NCBI RefSeq assembly: GCF_000960085.1
Contig: NZ_JYGT01000007.1
Span: forward strand, 1 to 64,000
Direction: 5' to 3'
DNA length: 64,000 nucleotides
Origin: Streptococcus infantis
GTDB taxonomy: Bacteria; Bacillota; Bacilli; Lactobacillales; Streptococcaceae
Shown: positions 1-10,600 of the stretch, piece by piece
Layout: the number at the start of each line of letters is the position of its first letter
How positions within the stretch are numbered: position 1 is the stretch's first letter
Made by a program: the position numbers and the translations under genes
The notes under the pieces: generated by a model
Told to the model about the DNA's origin: nothing
Seen by the model: only the letters and a program-made list of their open reading frames with translations
The model's database searches: none

Positions 1-156
1 TTCTGTTGTTGTAGGAGCTTCTGTTGTTGTAGGAGCTTCTGTTGTTGTAGGAGCTTCTGTTGTTGTAGGAGCTTCTGTTGTTGTAGGAGCTTCTGTTGTT
101 GTAGGAGCTTCTGTTGTTGTAGGAGCTTCTGTTGTTGTAGGAGCTTCTGTTGTTGT
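1..156. repeat. 18-bp coding tandem repeat (APTTTE stalk)
   Basis: Eight complete identical 18-bp units (top strand TTCTGTTGTTGTAGGAGC) plus a partial ninth. On the minus strand they read Ala-Pro-Thr-Thr-Thr-Glu. The array starts at or before base 1, so its true copy number is unknown. It is in frame with the adhesin, so copy-number change alters stalk length without a frameshift. Confidence 0.95.
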
Positions 157-3100
157 AGTGTAAGTATTTGTAAACTTACGTGCTGCATCAGCTTCTTTTA
201 CAGTTGCAACGAGTTTACCTTCGCCGTTGTCTACCACTGAGACATGGATTGTGTAACTTTCAGTTGAGTATGTAACTCCTTCTTCTGAACCAGCTTTTTC
301 TGTCAACACGTATTCGTGCTCGCCTGCTTCAGTGTATGAAAGTTTGAAGGCTACTTCATTTGTTGCAACTTCAACACCTTCAACTTCTTTACCGTTTGAT
401 GATGTTGCGATGACGTTTCCACCTTCGCTCAATTCAAACTCAAATTGTTCTTTAGCAAGTTCTTTACCAACTAATTCTTTAGTTGCTTTGATAACTGCTT
501 CAGCTGGAGATGCTTTATATGTGTTTGTAAACTTACGAGTAGCATCTGCTTCTTTTACAGTTGCAACTAGTTTACCTTCACCATTGTCTACTACTGAGAC
601 GTGGATTGTGTGGCTTTCTTTAGAGTATTCAACTCCCGCTACTGAACCAGCTTTTTCTGTCAACACGTATTCGTGCTCGCCTGCTTCAGTGTATGAAAGT
701 TTGAAGGCTACTTCGTTTGTTGCAACTTCAACACCCTCAACTTCTTTACCGTTTGATGATGTCGCGATGACGTTGCCACCTTCGCTCAACTCAAACTCAA
801 ATTGTTCTTTAGCAAGTTCTTTACCAACTAATTCTTTAGTTGCTTTGATAACTGCTTCTGTTGGTGATACTTTATAAGTATTTGTGAATTTGCGAGTTGA
901 ATCTGCTTCCTTAACAGTTGCAACTAGTTTGCCTTCGCCATTATCTGCTACTGAGACATGGATTGTGTGGCTTTCTTTAGAGTATTCAACTCCCGCTACT
1001 GAACCAGCTTTTTCTGTCAACACGTATTCGTGCTCGCCTGCTTCAGTGTATGAAAGTTTGAAGGCTACTTCGTTTGTTGCAACTTCAACACCCTCAACTT
1101 CTTTACCGTTTGATGATGTTGCGATGACGTTGCCACCTTCGCTCAATTCAAACTCAAATTGTTCTTTAGCAAGTTCTTTACCAACTAATTCTTTAGTTGC
1201 TTTGATAACAGCTTCTGCTGGAGTTGCTTTATATGTGTTTGTAAACTTACGAGTTTCGTCTGCTTCTGTGACAGTAGCTACGAGTTTACCTTCACCATTA
1301 TCTACAACTTTAACATGAACTGTATAGCTTTCTTTAGAGTATGTAACTCCTTCTGCTGTACCAGCTTTTTCTGTAATTGTATATTCGTGGTCTCCAGCTT
1401 CAGTATAGAGAACTGAGAAGACTACTTCATTTGTTGCTGCTTCAACACCATTAACTGTCTTACCGTTTGATGATGTTGCAATGACTTTTCCACCTTCGCT
1501 CAATTCAAACTCAAATTGTTCTTTAGCAAGTTCTTTACCAACTAATTCTTTAGTTGCTTTGAATGTAGCACGAGCAGGTGATGGCTCATATGTATTTGTC
1601 AAAGTAGGTGTTTGAGTTGTAACCTCAGCTTTAAGTGTTCCACCTTCAGCTTTGACAACAACTGTTACTTCGTATGAGTTTTCATCAAATGTGATACCAG
1701 GAACTTTTGTTTCAGTATTTTCTTTGATGACATAGTTGTAGGTACCAGGACCTTTAGCTTTCAAACCTTCAAATGTGATGCTTCCATCTGCTTTGTTTGT
1801 TGTTGAAGCAATTGGAGTAGTCAAGTTGTTTGCATTGTACAAATCAAACTTGAACTCACCATCTTTCAAGGCTACTGGACGATTTCCAGCAATTACTTTC
1901 TTAGCAGTAATTGAGAAATCTGCTGCGATTGGTTCGTCTTGAAGGTTAATCTTAGAACCTTCGGCTCCAAGAACTACCTTATATTCTTTTTCATCAAGAG
2001 TATATCCAGCAGGAGCTGTCTTTTCTTTGATGATGAATGTCTTACCGACATATTTCTGATCAAACTCATCAGAGATTGCCACACCTTTTTCATTTGTAGT
2101 CAATTCTGTAGAGATAGTTCCATCTTCTGACTTAACTGTGTAAACCGCACCTGCAACTGGAACCAATGTGAAGGCATTTGTCTTGTTGATCTTAATCTTG
2201 AAGGCTGTAGAAGCTTCGATTTGTCCTTTTACAAGAGATACACGTTCAGCTTTAAAATCTAAGTTTGTACGATTACTACGTTGAGTAAGTGCAGTTCCAT
2301 CTGCTGTAGTCAACTGGATAACGTTTTGAACTTTTCTACCGTCACCTGGTGTTGTGGTGTGGTATTCTACCCAATACGATTTAGATCCATCTGCAAAGAT
2401 AAGATTGAACTGAGTATAGTTCTCATTCCAAGCTACAGTATAGTCAGTACCTTCTACCATCTTCTTAGCATCAGACGGAACTTGAGAAGTACCATCGTTC
2501 AATGTAGCAGAAGAATAAACTACCAATGACTCTGGGATATATTGGATAGGAGCAAATTCAGATGTATTTGGAAGGAAGTCATTCAAAACTAAGTTTTTAC
2601 CATAGTCTTGTTTTCCTGTGTTAACACGGATTCTCCATGGAGAGTAAACGTCTCCTTTACCTACTGAACCAATTGCAGCTAACTTTTCTGAAGTCCATTC
2701 TTTACTTACTACGTCGTTACCGACCTTAGCATAGTTTTCGAAACCTTCTTGTTTGCTGTCAACTGTCTTAGAAGTAAAGCTATGTGTGATTGTTTTACCA
2801 ACACCCTTGTTTTCGAAAGTGATTGGTGTTGCTGTTTGGTCACTCTTGAACAAGAAAGTAATTGCATAATTTCCTTTCACACCTTTAACGATATCTCCAC
2901 CTGTTTTAGCTTGGAACTCATCAAGGTTCTTCAAAGTAACACGTGCCTTACCACCTTGGTTATCACCGTTAGCAGTAACAACTACTGTACCGATATTTAC
3001 TTTTGTTTCCTTATCGTACAATTCAGTTGTTCCATTATAGACAGTTACTGGTGTAGGAATATCTACATCAAAGTAATCGCCATTGGTCAATTTCCCATCA

Positions 3101-3345
3101 TATTGCTTGAGGTCAAATTGAACAAAGAACTGATTTGAACGATTGGTAATAATCTGATAAGTACCATCTGCATTTGGTTCCAATTTGGAATCCGACATGT
3201 TGAGGACACTTATATCAGTTACTACACCCGTTAATTCTTTCCCATCTGCATAAGCGACATTAGTCGACAAGAACAATGTGCTTAAGAAGGTCAGAACTGA
3301 TACAAAAAATATTAATAACGGCTTTTTCTTTATCTTTTTCACCAT
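1..3345 (-). CDS. Cell-surface adhesin with pilin-type isopeptide domains, N-terminal part (C-terminus outside window)
   Basis: An open frame runs from ATG at 3345 to the window edge (1115 codons, no stop). Residues 1-33 are a signal peptide ending AYA-D. About residues 34-380 resemble the N-terminal Ig-like ligand-binding region of Cna-type adhesins. About 383-475 form a SpaA/Cna-B-like domain (KINKT start, TAPAGYTLDE motif). About 477-590 are a Spy0128-type pilin isopeptide domain, followed by four 119-residue copies of the same family. Each copy shows the expected triad: Lys in KATKELVG, Glu in LTEKAG, Asn in FTNTY. From about residue 1063 the chain becomes an APTTTE repeat stalk that runs off the left edge. 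The wall-sorting signal would lie outside, so LPXTG anchoring is inferred. It would be an extended, self-crosslinked adhesin. It is the last gene of a three-adhesin block. The ligand cannot be told from sequence. Confidence 0.85.
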   Translation of the reverse strand, partial: MVKKIKKKPLLIFFVSVLTFLSTLFLSTNVAYADGKELTGVVTDISVLNMSDSKLEPNADGTYQIITNRSNQFFVQFDLKQYDGKLTNGDYFDVDIPTPVTVYNGTTELYDKETKVNIGTVVVTANGDNQGGKARVTLKNLDEFQAKTGGDIVKGVKGNYAITFLFKSDQTATPITFENKGVGKTITHSFTSKTVDSKQEGFENYAKVGNDVVSKEWTSEKLAAIGSVGKGDVYSPWRIRVNTGKQDYGKNLVLNDFLPNTSEFAPIQYIPESLVVYSSATLNDGTSQVPSDAKKMVEGTDYTVAWNENYTQFNLIFADGSKSYWVEYHTTTPGDGRKVQNVIQLTTADGTALTQRSNRTNLDFKAERVSLVKGQIEASTAFKIKINKTNAFTLVPVAGAVYTVKSEDGTISTELTTNEKGVAISDEFDQKYVGKTFIIKEKTAPAGYTLDEKEYKVVLGAEGSKINLQDEPIAADFSITAKKVIAGNRPVALKDGEFKFDLYNANNLTTPIASTTNKADGSITFEGLKAKGPGTYNYVIKENTETKVPGITFDENSYEVTVVVKAEGGTLKAEVTTQTPTLTNTYEPSPARATFKATKELVGKELAKEQFEFELSEGGKVIATSSNGKTVNGVEAATNEVVFSVLYTEAGDHEYTITEKAGTAEGVTYSKESYTVHVKVVDNGEGKLVATVTEADETRKFTNTYKATPAEAVIKATKELVGKELAKEQFEFELSEGGNVIATSSNGKEVEGVEVATNEVAFKLSYTEAGEHEYVLTEKAGSVAGVEYSKESHTIHVSVADNGEGKLVATVKEADSTRKFTNTYKVSPTEAVIKATKELVGKELAKEQFEFELSEGGNVIATSSNGKEVEGVEVATNEVAFKLSYTEAGEHEYVLTEKAGSVAGVEYSKESHTIHVSVVDNGEGKLVATVKEADATRKFTNTYKASPAEAVIKATKELVGKELAKEQFEFELSEGGNVIATSSNGKEVEGVEVATNEVAFKLSYTEAGEHEYVLTEKAGSEEGVTYSTESYTIHVSVVDNGEGKLVATVKEADAARKFTNTYTTTTEAPTTTEAPTTTEAPTTTEAPTTTEAPTTTEAPTTTEAPTTTEAPTTTE
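160..1590. repeat. Four 357-bp tandem repeats coding 119-aa isopeptide domains
   Basis: The same landmark recurs at 332, 689, 1046 and 1403, exactly 357 bp apart. The first three copies are nearly identical in DNA. The fourth (nearest the N-terminus) has diverged. Each codes one pilin-type isopeptide domain. Confidence 0.93.
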
Positions 3346-3589
3346 TAAATATTTCCTTCTTTCCCTATTTTTTTAAAATATATTGAATTATTAAATAATC
3401 CAAAATTATAGTACTATATTTAAATTTAAAAGTCAATAAATTCAGGCGTTAAAAGCCTATTATTTAGTATATTTTCAATTATTTTTTTAATTTCCAATCC
3501 TTTTATAATATTCTATTGTTTAACGTACATTTTTTGTAAAATTATCCACTAGAAATCTATGGAGTCAGACAAATTTAATATATTCAAAA

Positions 3590-3624
3590 TAAAAAGCCAT
3601 CCAAATGAATTTTGAATAGCTTCC
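3590..3624 (-). terminator. Probable terminator of nagB
   Basis: On the minus strand, downstream of nagB, a stem of about 9 bp with two wobble pairs (GAAGCTATTC / GATGGCTTC-type arms) is followed by a T-run. A short TATAG microsatellite lies between it and the nagB stop. The rest of 3346-3590 is AT-rich upstream DNA of the adhesin, with no gene seen. Confidence 0.55.
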
Positions 3625-3650
3625 CTCTATAGTATAGTATAGTATAAATA

Positions 3651-4358
3651 TTATTGATTCAATAGACTTAGCGCTTCTGCATCCGCAATAATGGTTACAT
3701 CTGGATGATTTTGTAAGCTACTTGCTGGTAGATTTTCAGTCACTGGACCTTGAACAGTTCCTGCAATAGCTTCTGCTTTTGAAGGACCATAAGCAAATAG
3801 AAGAATAGACTTAGCATCTAAGATATTTTTGATTCCCATTGAGATAGCTTGTGTTGGGACGTCTTCGATTTTTTCAAAGAAACGAGCATTAGCTTCAATC
3901 GTAGACTGATCAAGATCTACAAGGTGTGTTTGGCTGTCAAAGGAAGTTCCTGGTTCGTTAAATCCGATATGACCGTTTCGACCAATTCCCAAAATTTGCA
4001 AATCGACTGGATGATCTGCAAGAATTTGGTTATAGCGTTCTACTTCTTCTTCTGCTTTGTCTTTGACACCACGCGGTAAAAAGCTTTCTTTGAATGGCTT
4101 TTTATTGAAAAGATTTTCTTGCATAAAGTAACGATAAGATTGAGGATTCTCTCCATCAAGTCCTACATATTCGTCCAAGTTCACACTAGTAAGATTTGAA
4201 AAATCAAGATCACTCTTAACGATTTCTGCGTAAAATTCAAGCGGGCTGCTACCTGTCGCAAGCCCTAATGTTTTAGCACCGTTTGCTAGCTTTTCTTTTA
4301 AAATATCAAAAGCTACTTTTCCACCTTCTTCAGGATTTTTCACTTGAATAACTTTCAT
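3651..4358 (-). CDS. nagB: Glucosamine-6-phosphate deaminase
   Basis: 235 aa, the usual length of streptococcal NagB. It converts glucosamine-6-phosphate to fructose-6-phosphate and ammonia in the cytoplasm, joining amino-sugar use to glycolysis. Visible family motifs are the [10 protein letters not shown] sugar-phosphate loop near residue 35, NLDEYVGL with the catalytic Asp near 62, and [13 protein letters not shown] near 125-137 with the ring-opening His. The start has a GGAGGA ribosome site. It is a single gene between two adhesin genes, with its own strong promoter and a terminator. Regulation by a NagR-type repressor and CcpA is suggested by the promoter sites. Confidence 0.97.
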   Translation of the reverse strand: MKVIQVKNPEEGGKVAFDILKEKLANGAKTLGLATGSSPLEFYAEIVKSDLDFSNLTSVNLDEYVGLDGENPQSYRYFMQENLFNKKPFKESFLPRGVKDKAEEEVERYNQILADHPVDLQILGIGRNGHIGFNEPGTSFDSQTHLVDLDQSTIEANARFFEKIEDVPTQAISMGIKNILDAKSILLFAYGPSKAEAIAGTVQGPVTENLPASSLQNHPDVTIIADAEALSLLNQ

Positions 4359-4385
4359 AATTGTTCCTCCATATTTCTTTATTTT

Positions 4386-4429
4386 ATTATATGGTATAGA
4401 CCAATTTTTGTCAAGTGAAAACGGTTTTA
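4386..4429 (-). promoter_or_regulatory. nagB promoter with NagR-type operator and cre
   Basis: Reading on the minus strand: -35 TTGACA (4409-4414), 17-bp spacer, -10 TATAAT (4386-4391), a perfect consensus promoter. The near-palindrome TGGTATAGACCA (4392-4403) fills most of the spacer next to the -10 and matches the GntR-family NagR/YvoA box (TGGTCTAGACCA type). TGAAAACGGTTTTA (4416-4429) just upstream of the -35 is a cre with one mismatch. The sites are seen; the regulators are inferred. Confidence 0.8.
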
Positions 4430-4460
4430 TTTTTTTTAATTTTTATAGGTGAAACTTGAT

Positions 4461-4494
4461 AAAAAGAGAAGACTGAATTAGTCTTCTCTTTTCA
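4461..4494 (-). terminator. Terminator of the GbpC-domain protein gene
   Basis: Perfect hairpin with 13-bp arms (AAAAGAGAAGACT / AGTCTTCTCTTTT) and a 5-nt loop, ending in a T-run in either direction. It lies 20 bp after the stop codon of the upstream gene. Confidence 0.85.
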
Positions 4495-4512
4495 AAAGAT
4501 TCTTAGAATAAA

Positions 4513-7122
4513 TTAATCTTCTTTTTTCTTTCTTGACAAAGCATAACCGGCAGTAGCTAAACCAATAAGTGCTGAATAAGTCATGAATGATTGTTCAACT
4601 GAACCAGTATTTGGCAATAATTTCTTAGATGATTTTGGTTTTGATTCTGGCTTAGGCTCTGGTTTTGATTCTGGCTTAGGCTCTGGTTTTGGTTCTGGCT
4701 TAGGCTCTGGTTTTGGTTCTGGCTTAGGCTCTGGTTTTGGTTCTGGCTTAGGTTGTGGTTTTTCATTTTCCTTGATAAGCACAACATTTTTATTCCATTC
4801 AACAACTGGTTTTTCTGTTTCTTTCTTAACAGGATCCTTCACCAACTCAGGTGCTTCTGGTTTAACCGGTTCACTTGGTAAGACAGGTACAGTTTTATAT
4901 TCTGGTTCTGTCGGTGGAACTGGTTTTTCTTTAACAGTTGGTACTTCTGTCAATTCTGGTTTTTCAGGTTTAACTGGAGGTGTTGGTTCTGTTGGTTTAA
5001 CTGGCTCTTCACCTGGATCTTGAGGGAAGCCAACGTTTGAGTTGATAGAGAACCAATAGAGAGTTGCTTCGCCTGTTGCGTTAGCACCTTTTGCTGTAAA
5101 TTCAAGATGACCATCTTTCAAAATAACAGCAGCACCACCATAGTAAAGGTAAGGGCTCTTAGGATCATCCCAACCCTTAGTTTCACTTGAAGAGTCTGCA
5201 TTAAATGTAGCACCTTGAGCCATGTATTGGTTTTGTTCTTTAGCAGATACTTCTTTTGTCGATGAATCTTGGTCTACACTTGAATTTGGAAGTTTAATAA
5301 ACTCTTTGTCACCAATGTTTACAGACTCAACGTGAGGAGTATCTTGGTGTTTCATTTTTGGTGTGTATCTCAAAACACCTGATTTAGCGTCTACAGTGTA
5401 AGAACCGATAACGTCTGATTTATCACCGAATGTGTAATCTTCAGTACCAACTGAGTGACCATTTCCGCCACCAGATGCGTTCACTGTTGTAGCATCAACT
5501 GTTGTTTCTTCAGTTACTTTGAAGGCATCATCATCCCATGTTGCTTTTTGAGCAACAATTTTCAAAGGATTATCAGCATTGATATCAACTTCTGCACTAC
5601 CGAAATCAGCTTTACCGCTTTTCACAACAACGTCTGCACCATCAAGTTTTGGTTCACTTCCATCTGAATATGGATCCCAAGTTCCACGAACTGTATTGCC
5701 TTCGCTATCTTTAGCTTCAACAACTAGAGGACGAGGTTTGTCATTTTCAACATAAGATGCACCATTCCAGTGGTTAAGTGAGTTAAGGGCAAGGATTGCA
5801 TTGTGTTGTGACAAATCAATTAATTGGTCATTTTCATCGTAAAACTCAATGTCAACACCAACAGTTACTGGGTTTTCAGTATCTGTTGAGCTACCAATTG
5901 TCATTGTAACTGCTGGATCGTTGTAAATTTGAACGATTCCTTTTCCATCTGATGATGGAAGGCTCTTCACTTCGTATTTATAAACAACTTTTGCAATACC
6001 TTTTTCTTCGCTATCTTTTACAATTTTAGCTTGAGTAAGTCCTGTGTATGTAACATCAAATTTGTCTCCGACTTTTACAAGACCCCACTCGATTTCATTG
6101 TTGGCATATGGATTTGTAGTTGTCACATCAGAATCTTGAAGATTCTTTGTTTCATACATCTTAGTAGCTTTACCATCACCGTACATACGAGATTGACCTT
6201 CTTTTGTCAAGTAAGTTGTTAATCCAGTTGTTTGGTGTGTGATTTTAGTTGTTTCGCCATCAGCAAGTTCTTCAGAGAGGAATGTCAAATCTTGTTTGTA
6301 TTTCTCAGGATTTCCACCACGCTCTGCAACCATCTTATTGAAGGCATCTTTAGCATCATCGTATTGTGCTTTTTTCTTGTTATAAATTTCGAGTTCAATC
6401 AAGTAAGCCGCTTGTGCTTCATCATAAGCAGCTTTTTTAGTCTTGTAGTCAGCTAATTTAGCTTCATACTCTGCTTGAGCTAATTTATTACTTTCAGTAG
6501 CTTCTTGATTTGCTGTTACAGATGCATTGTATGCTGCAAGTGCTGTGTTATATTCTTCAAGAGCTTTTTCATAAGCAACACGTGCTTCTTCATTACTCTG
6601 TTCTACTGCTGTTTTTTCTGCTGATTTTTCAGTCAATTCTTTTTTATAAGCAGTAAGTTTTTCGTTATAAGCTTCAAGCTCTTTATCGTAGTTTGCTTGT
6701 GCAGCAGCATTTTTAGCATCAACTTCAGCTTTTTCTTTTTCGTAAGCTTCTTGATTTGCTGCTACTTCAGCTTTATAATCAGCTACAGTTTTATAAATAT
6801 CTGTAACTTGTTTTTCGTAATCTTTAACAGCAGCTTCCTCAGAATCTTGCTTTTTAGTCTCAGTTTCTTTAACTTCAAGACCTTCATTTGTGGCAGCAGT
6901 TTTAGCTTCTTCCAACTTCTCTGGAACCGCAACTTCTTTTGTTTCTTCTCCAGCTACTGTTGTAGTTGAAGTAACAGGTGTCGTTGCAGATGAAGTTTCA
7001 TCGGCTGATACAGTGGCAATACCCGCTGCAGCAATCACTGTTGCAACTGCAACAGAACCAAAAGCAACTGAGGTTTTTCTCAAGGCATACTTGATTGTTT
7101 TATTATTCTTTAACGATGACAT
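4513..7122 (-). CDS. LPXTG surface protein with alanine-rich coiled coil and GbpC/Spa-type domain
   Basis: 869 aa. Residues 1-41 form a long signal peptide (cleavage near VSA-DE). About 95-270 are Ala/Glu/Lys-rich heptad repeats (YEKEKAEVDAKNAAAQANY type), like the A-region coiled coil of antigen I/II proteins. About 280-690 contain a GbpC/Spa-like lectin fold region (TGLTTYLTKEG; NEIEWGLVKVGDKFDVTYTGL). About 695-830 are Pro-rich with PKPE repeats. The end is LPNTG at 836-840, a hydrophobic stretch and RKKKED, so sortase A would anchor it to the wall. The family binds glucans or salivary glycoproteins. It lacks the C-terminal C1-C3 domains of full antigen I/II. The start has AGGAG six bases upstream. 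The ligand is not deducible. Confidence 0.85.
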   Translation of the reverse strand: MSSLKNNKTIKYALRKTSVAFGSVAVATVIAAAGIATVSADETSSATTPVTSTTTVAGEETKEVAVPEKLEEAKTAATNEGLEVKETETKKQDSEEAAVKDYEKQVTDIYKTVADYKAEVAANQEAYEKEKAEVDAKNAAAQANYDKELEAYNEKLTAYKKELTEKSAEKTAVEQSNEEARVAYEKALEEYNTALAAYNASVTANQEATESNKLAQAEYEAKLADYKTKKAAYDEAQAAYLIELEIYNKKKAQYDDAKDAFNKMVAERGGNPEKYKQDLTFLSEELADGETTKITHQTTGLTTYLTKEGQSRMYGDGKATKMYETKNLQDSDVTTTNPYANNEIEWGLVKVGDKFDVTYTGLTQAKIVKDSEEKGIAKVVYKYEVKSLPSSDGKGIVQIYNDPAVTMTIGSSTDTENPVTVGVDIEFYDENDQLIDLSQHNAILALNSLNHWNGASYVENDKPRPLVVEAKDSEGNTVRGTWDPYSDGSEPKLDGADVVVKSGKADFGSAEVDINADNPLKIVAQKATWDDDAFKVTEETTVDATTVNASGGGNGHSVGTEDYTFGDKSDVIGSYTVDAKSGVLRYTPKMKHQDTPHVESVNIGDKEFIKLPNSSVDQDSSTKEVSAKEQNQYMAQGATFNADSSSETKGWDDPKSPYLYYGGAAVILKDGHLEFTAKGANATGEATLYWFSINSNVGFPQDPGEEPVKPTEPTPPVKPEKPELTEVPTVKEKPVPPTEPEYKTVPVLPSEPVKPEAPELVKDPVKKETEKPVVEWNKNVVLIKENEKPQPKPEPKPEPKPEPKPEPKPEPKPEPKPESKPEPKPESKPKSSKKLLPNTGSVEQSFMTYSALIGLATAGYALSRKKKED

Positions 7123-7625
7123 GACAAACTCCTTTTTTAAATTAAAAAAATTTTCTTTAGAAAAAATCTTATTTTATAAAATTCATATTAAGTTTATCAA
7201 AAAAAATATGTAAATACAATTAATTTTCGTATAATTTCTGAATATTTTCAATTTATTTCCAAAATATAAAATTGAACTACAAATATTTAAGATTCAACCT
7301 TATTAAGATTGCCCTATAGATTCAAAAAAACTTATTTCCCATTCATAACTTAGAGTTTTGAAAGTTCTTCACGAAGTTACTAAATTTATTAACAACCTAT
7401 CTTAAACAGGTAATCAATCTTCTCAATGAGCAATTATAGAATTTTCTTTGCTTCTTAGTTTTGTAATCCTAGTCAGTTCTAAAATGCAACAAGACTAGTG
7501 TATTTTAGAGAAAGAAACTAGTTTTTTTACAAAGTAACAAAGAGGCCCCACTCTTCCGAGTAAAGCCTCTTTTTATACGACTATAATTTGTACTTCATCA
7601 TTTTAGAACAGATAGCTTGTTAATT
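7123..7625. other. Intergenic region between two LPXTG genes
   Basis: 503 bp, AT-rich. It holds the upstream region of the GbpC-domain gene and a terminator hairpin at its right end (listed separately). No gene, tRNA or repeat family was recognised. Several short poly-A/T runs are present. Confidence 0.5.
7539..7576. terminator. Terminator after the giant adhesin gene
   Basis: Stem AAAGAGGC / GCCTCTTT (7539-7546 / 7565-7572) with a nested ACTC/GAGT hairpin. The longest T-run follows it on the plus strand. On the minus strand, the direction of the adhesin gene, the tail is poorer, so it may act in both directions or be weak. Confidence 0.6.
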
Positions 7626-10600
7626 TTAGTCTTCACGTTTTTTACGTTTTGCAACCAAACCTAGACCTACGAGACCAAGCGCAGCACCAAGTGCAACAAC
7701 TCCAGATTTAGATTGTTCACCAGTATTTGGCAATTCAGGACCTTTAGGTTTTTCTGATGTTGACGGTGTTACCGGTGTTGGCGGTGTTGGCGGTGTTGGC
7801 GGCGTTGGTGGTGTTGGTGGTGTTGGTGGTGTTGGCGGTGTTGGCGGTGTTGGCGGTGTTGGCGGTGTTGGCGGTGTTGGCGGTGTTGGCGGTGTTGGCG
7901 GTGTCACCTTGTTGTTAAACTCAGTGTCTTCCGGCATTTGTGAAGTAAGGGTCAACACTTTACCATCCTTAGTTACAGTAACTCCAACAGTCGCTACCAT
8001 CTTATCGTACTCAACTCCAGCCTCTGTACCTTTCACTTCTTCTACATAATAGATATGAGTGCCTTCTTGACCACGTTTGAACTCAAGAGCTGAGAACTTG
8101 ATCTTACCCTCAGCATCATTGCTTACGGTTTCAATCACGTTGCCATCTTTGTCTTTCAATACGAAGCTAAATTCACCAGCTTTCAACGCACGACCTTCCA
8201 ATTTCTTCGTGAAGTTGAATTCAACTTTCACTGGGATATTAACAACACGTTTTTCAGTTGGTTTTTCTGGTTTTTCAACTGATTTCTTAGTTGGATCATA
8301 TTGGTGAACAATTTGAGAAGCTGTATTTTCAATATCTACACCTTCCTTAGCAGTGTCCTTGATACGTGCAAGAATATCAAACTTATAGTAACGACCAAAC
8401 GCTAGCTTAGTAGTATCAATTACTTGTGTATCTTCCGCATCTCCAAGAGACTTAGTCAAGTCAGCCTTAGATGTAGCAGTAATGACACCATCCACAATTG
8501 AGATATCAAACTTAGCTGTTACATCTTCACCAGTTACTGAATCATAAGCCTTAATTTCAGATACAATAACATCCAAGTTTTCGCTGTCATATTTATCTGT
8601 AATTCCTACAGATTGAATATTGTGACCTTCTGTGAATTTAGTTGTATCCAACCATACTTGGTAAACAACCTTATCACCTTTATGGAGTGTTTGAGTATTG
8701 ATATTTTGCTTTTCATTATTATCAACATTGTCCACATATGGATCTTTGTTGGTATCAACTACTTTATCAGTCAACTCTTTATCATCATCAAGGAGTTTAT
8801 TACCAGTGATATCAAATTTCTCTTCATTAAGAATATATTTCTCTGGATTGAACTCAGGAGTTTCTGGAGGAGTTACACGGTTGTTAAATTCTTTATCCGC
8901 AATGTCGCCTACAGTCGCGATCAGAATTTTAGCTGTTCCATCGTGTTTCACTGTGACTGTTACATTCGCTTTCATTGTGTCGTATGTAACGGTTGCGTCG
9001 CTTCCTTTAACCTCTTCTACTGTGTAGTTGTGTACACCTTCTTGGTCTTTCTTGAACTCAAGTTTAGAGAACTTAACATTACCTGATGCATCGTTGCTTA
9101 CAGTTTCAAGAGTCTTACCTTCTGAATCTTTAAGAACGAAGCTGAATTCGTTAGCTTTAAGTTCACGGCCTTCCAAACGTTTCGTGAAGTTGAATTCTAC
9201 TTCAACTGGAACGTTGTTGACACGTTTTTCAGTTGGTTTTTCTGGTTTCTCAACTTTCTTAGTAGTTGGGTTGTAGTAGTTGACTACTTGAGCCGCAGTA
9301 TTTTCGATATCTACACCACCAGGTACATCAGCTTTCACTGTTGTTGGGATGTCGAACTTGTAGTAACGTCCAAATTCGAATTTAGTTGTGTCAATCACTT
9401 GTGTGTTTTCTGCATCGCCAAGTGACTTCGTGAAGCCATCTTTAAGGGTTGCAGTAATCACACCGTTGTTCACAGTGATATCGAATTTATCTGTTACTTC
9501 TGCACCTGTTACTGAGTCGTAAGCTTTGATCTTAGTAGAATCAAGTTCCAATTTAGCTTCATCGTAGTCATCTGAGATTCCTACTGATTGGATGTTGTCC
9601 TTGTTAGCTGCGTCAAATTTAGTTGTATCCAACCATACTTGGTAAACCAACTTGTCGCCACGTTTCACAGTCTTGGTGTTCAAGTTTTGAGCTTCGTTGT
9701 TTGATGCATCATCCGCATATGGGTTCGCATTGGTATCTGCGTACTTGTCTGCCAACTCTTTATCATCATCAACGAGCTTGTCGCCTGTGATATCGTATTT
9801 CTCTTCAGAAACAACATATTTCTCTGGTTGGAACTTAGGTTCAGTTGGTGGGGTTACGGTATTGTTGAATTCTTTATCAACAGCATCTGTTACATTAGCT
9901 ACGATTGCTTTAGCTGTACCATCATGAGATACAACAACTTTCACAGTAGCAACCATTGTGTCGTATTTAACAGATGAATCTGTACCAGGAGTTTCTTCAA
10001 CTGTATAGTTATATGTCTTACCTAAATCATCTTTACCAAACTCAAGAGTCTTGAAGGTAATCTTACCAGTCGCATCGTTCTTAACCGTTTCGACAATATC
10101 GCCGTCTTTCTTAAGAACAAAGCTGAATTCACCTTCTGCTAAATCACGACCTTCCAGTTTCTTAGTAAATTTAAGATCAAGTGGAACTGGAACATTGTTC
10201 ACACGTTTTTGAGTTGGTTTTTCTGGTTTCTCAACTTTCTTAGTAGTTGGATTATAGTAGTTCACTACTTGAGCCGCAGTATTTTCGATATCTGCGCCAG
10301 CAGCTACATCTTCCTTAACTGTTGTTGGGATATCAAATTTATAGTAACGTCCAAATTCAAATTTAGTTGTGTCAATAATTTGAGTATTTTCTGCATCACC
10401 TAATGACTTAGTATTACCAGCTTTGAGTGTTGCTGTAATAACTCCATTATTAACAGCAATATCAAATTTATCTGTTACTTCAGCTCCTGTTACAGAATCA
10501 TAGGCTTTGATATCGGCTTTATTCAGAGTTAATTTACCTTCGTCATAGTTATCAGAAATTCCAACTGTTTGAATATTATCTCTGTTATTAGCATCAAATT

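Noticed and set aside
1..156. CRISPR-like short repeats
   Set aside because: Units are 18 bp, contiguous without spacers and in coding frame for APTTTE; no cas genes.
332..1318. Long open frames on the plus strand opposite the left adhesin
   Set aside because: They are antisense shadows of Ser/Thr/Val-rich repeated codons, recur with the 357-bp repeats, and lack ribosome sites.
3630..3648. TATAG microsatellite as a phase switch for nagB
   Set aside because: It lies after the stop codon, so length change would not affect translation.
8613..9086. Hydrophobic open frame on the plus strand inside the giant adhesin
   Set aside because: Antisense of a module repeat; similar frames appear at the equivalent place in other modules.
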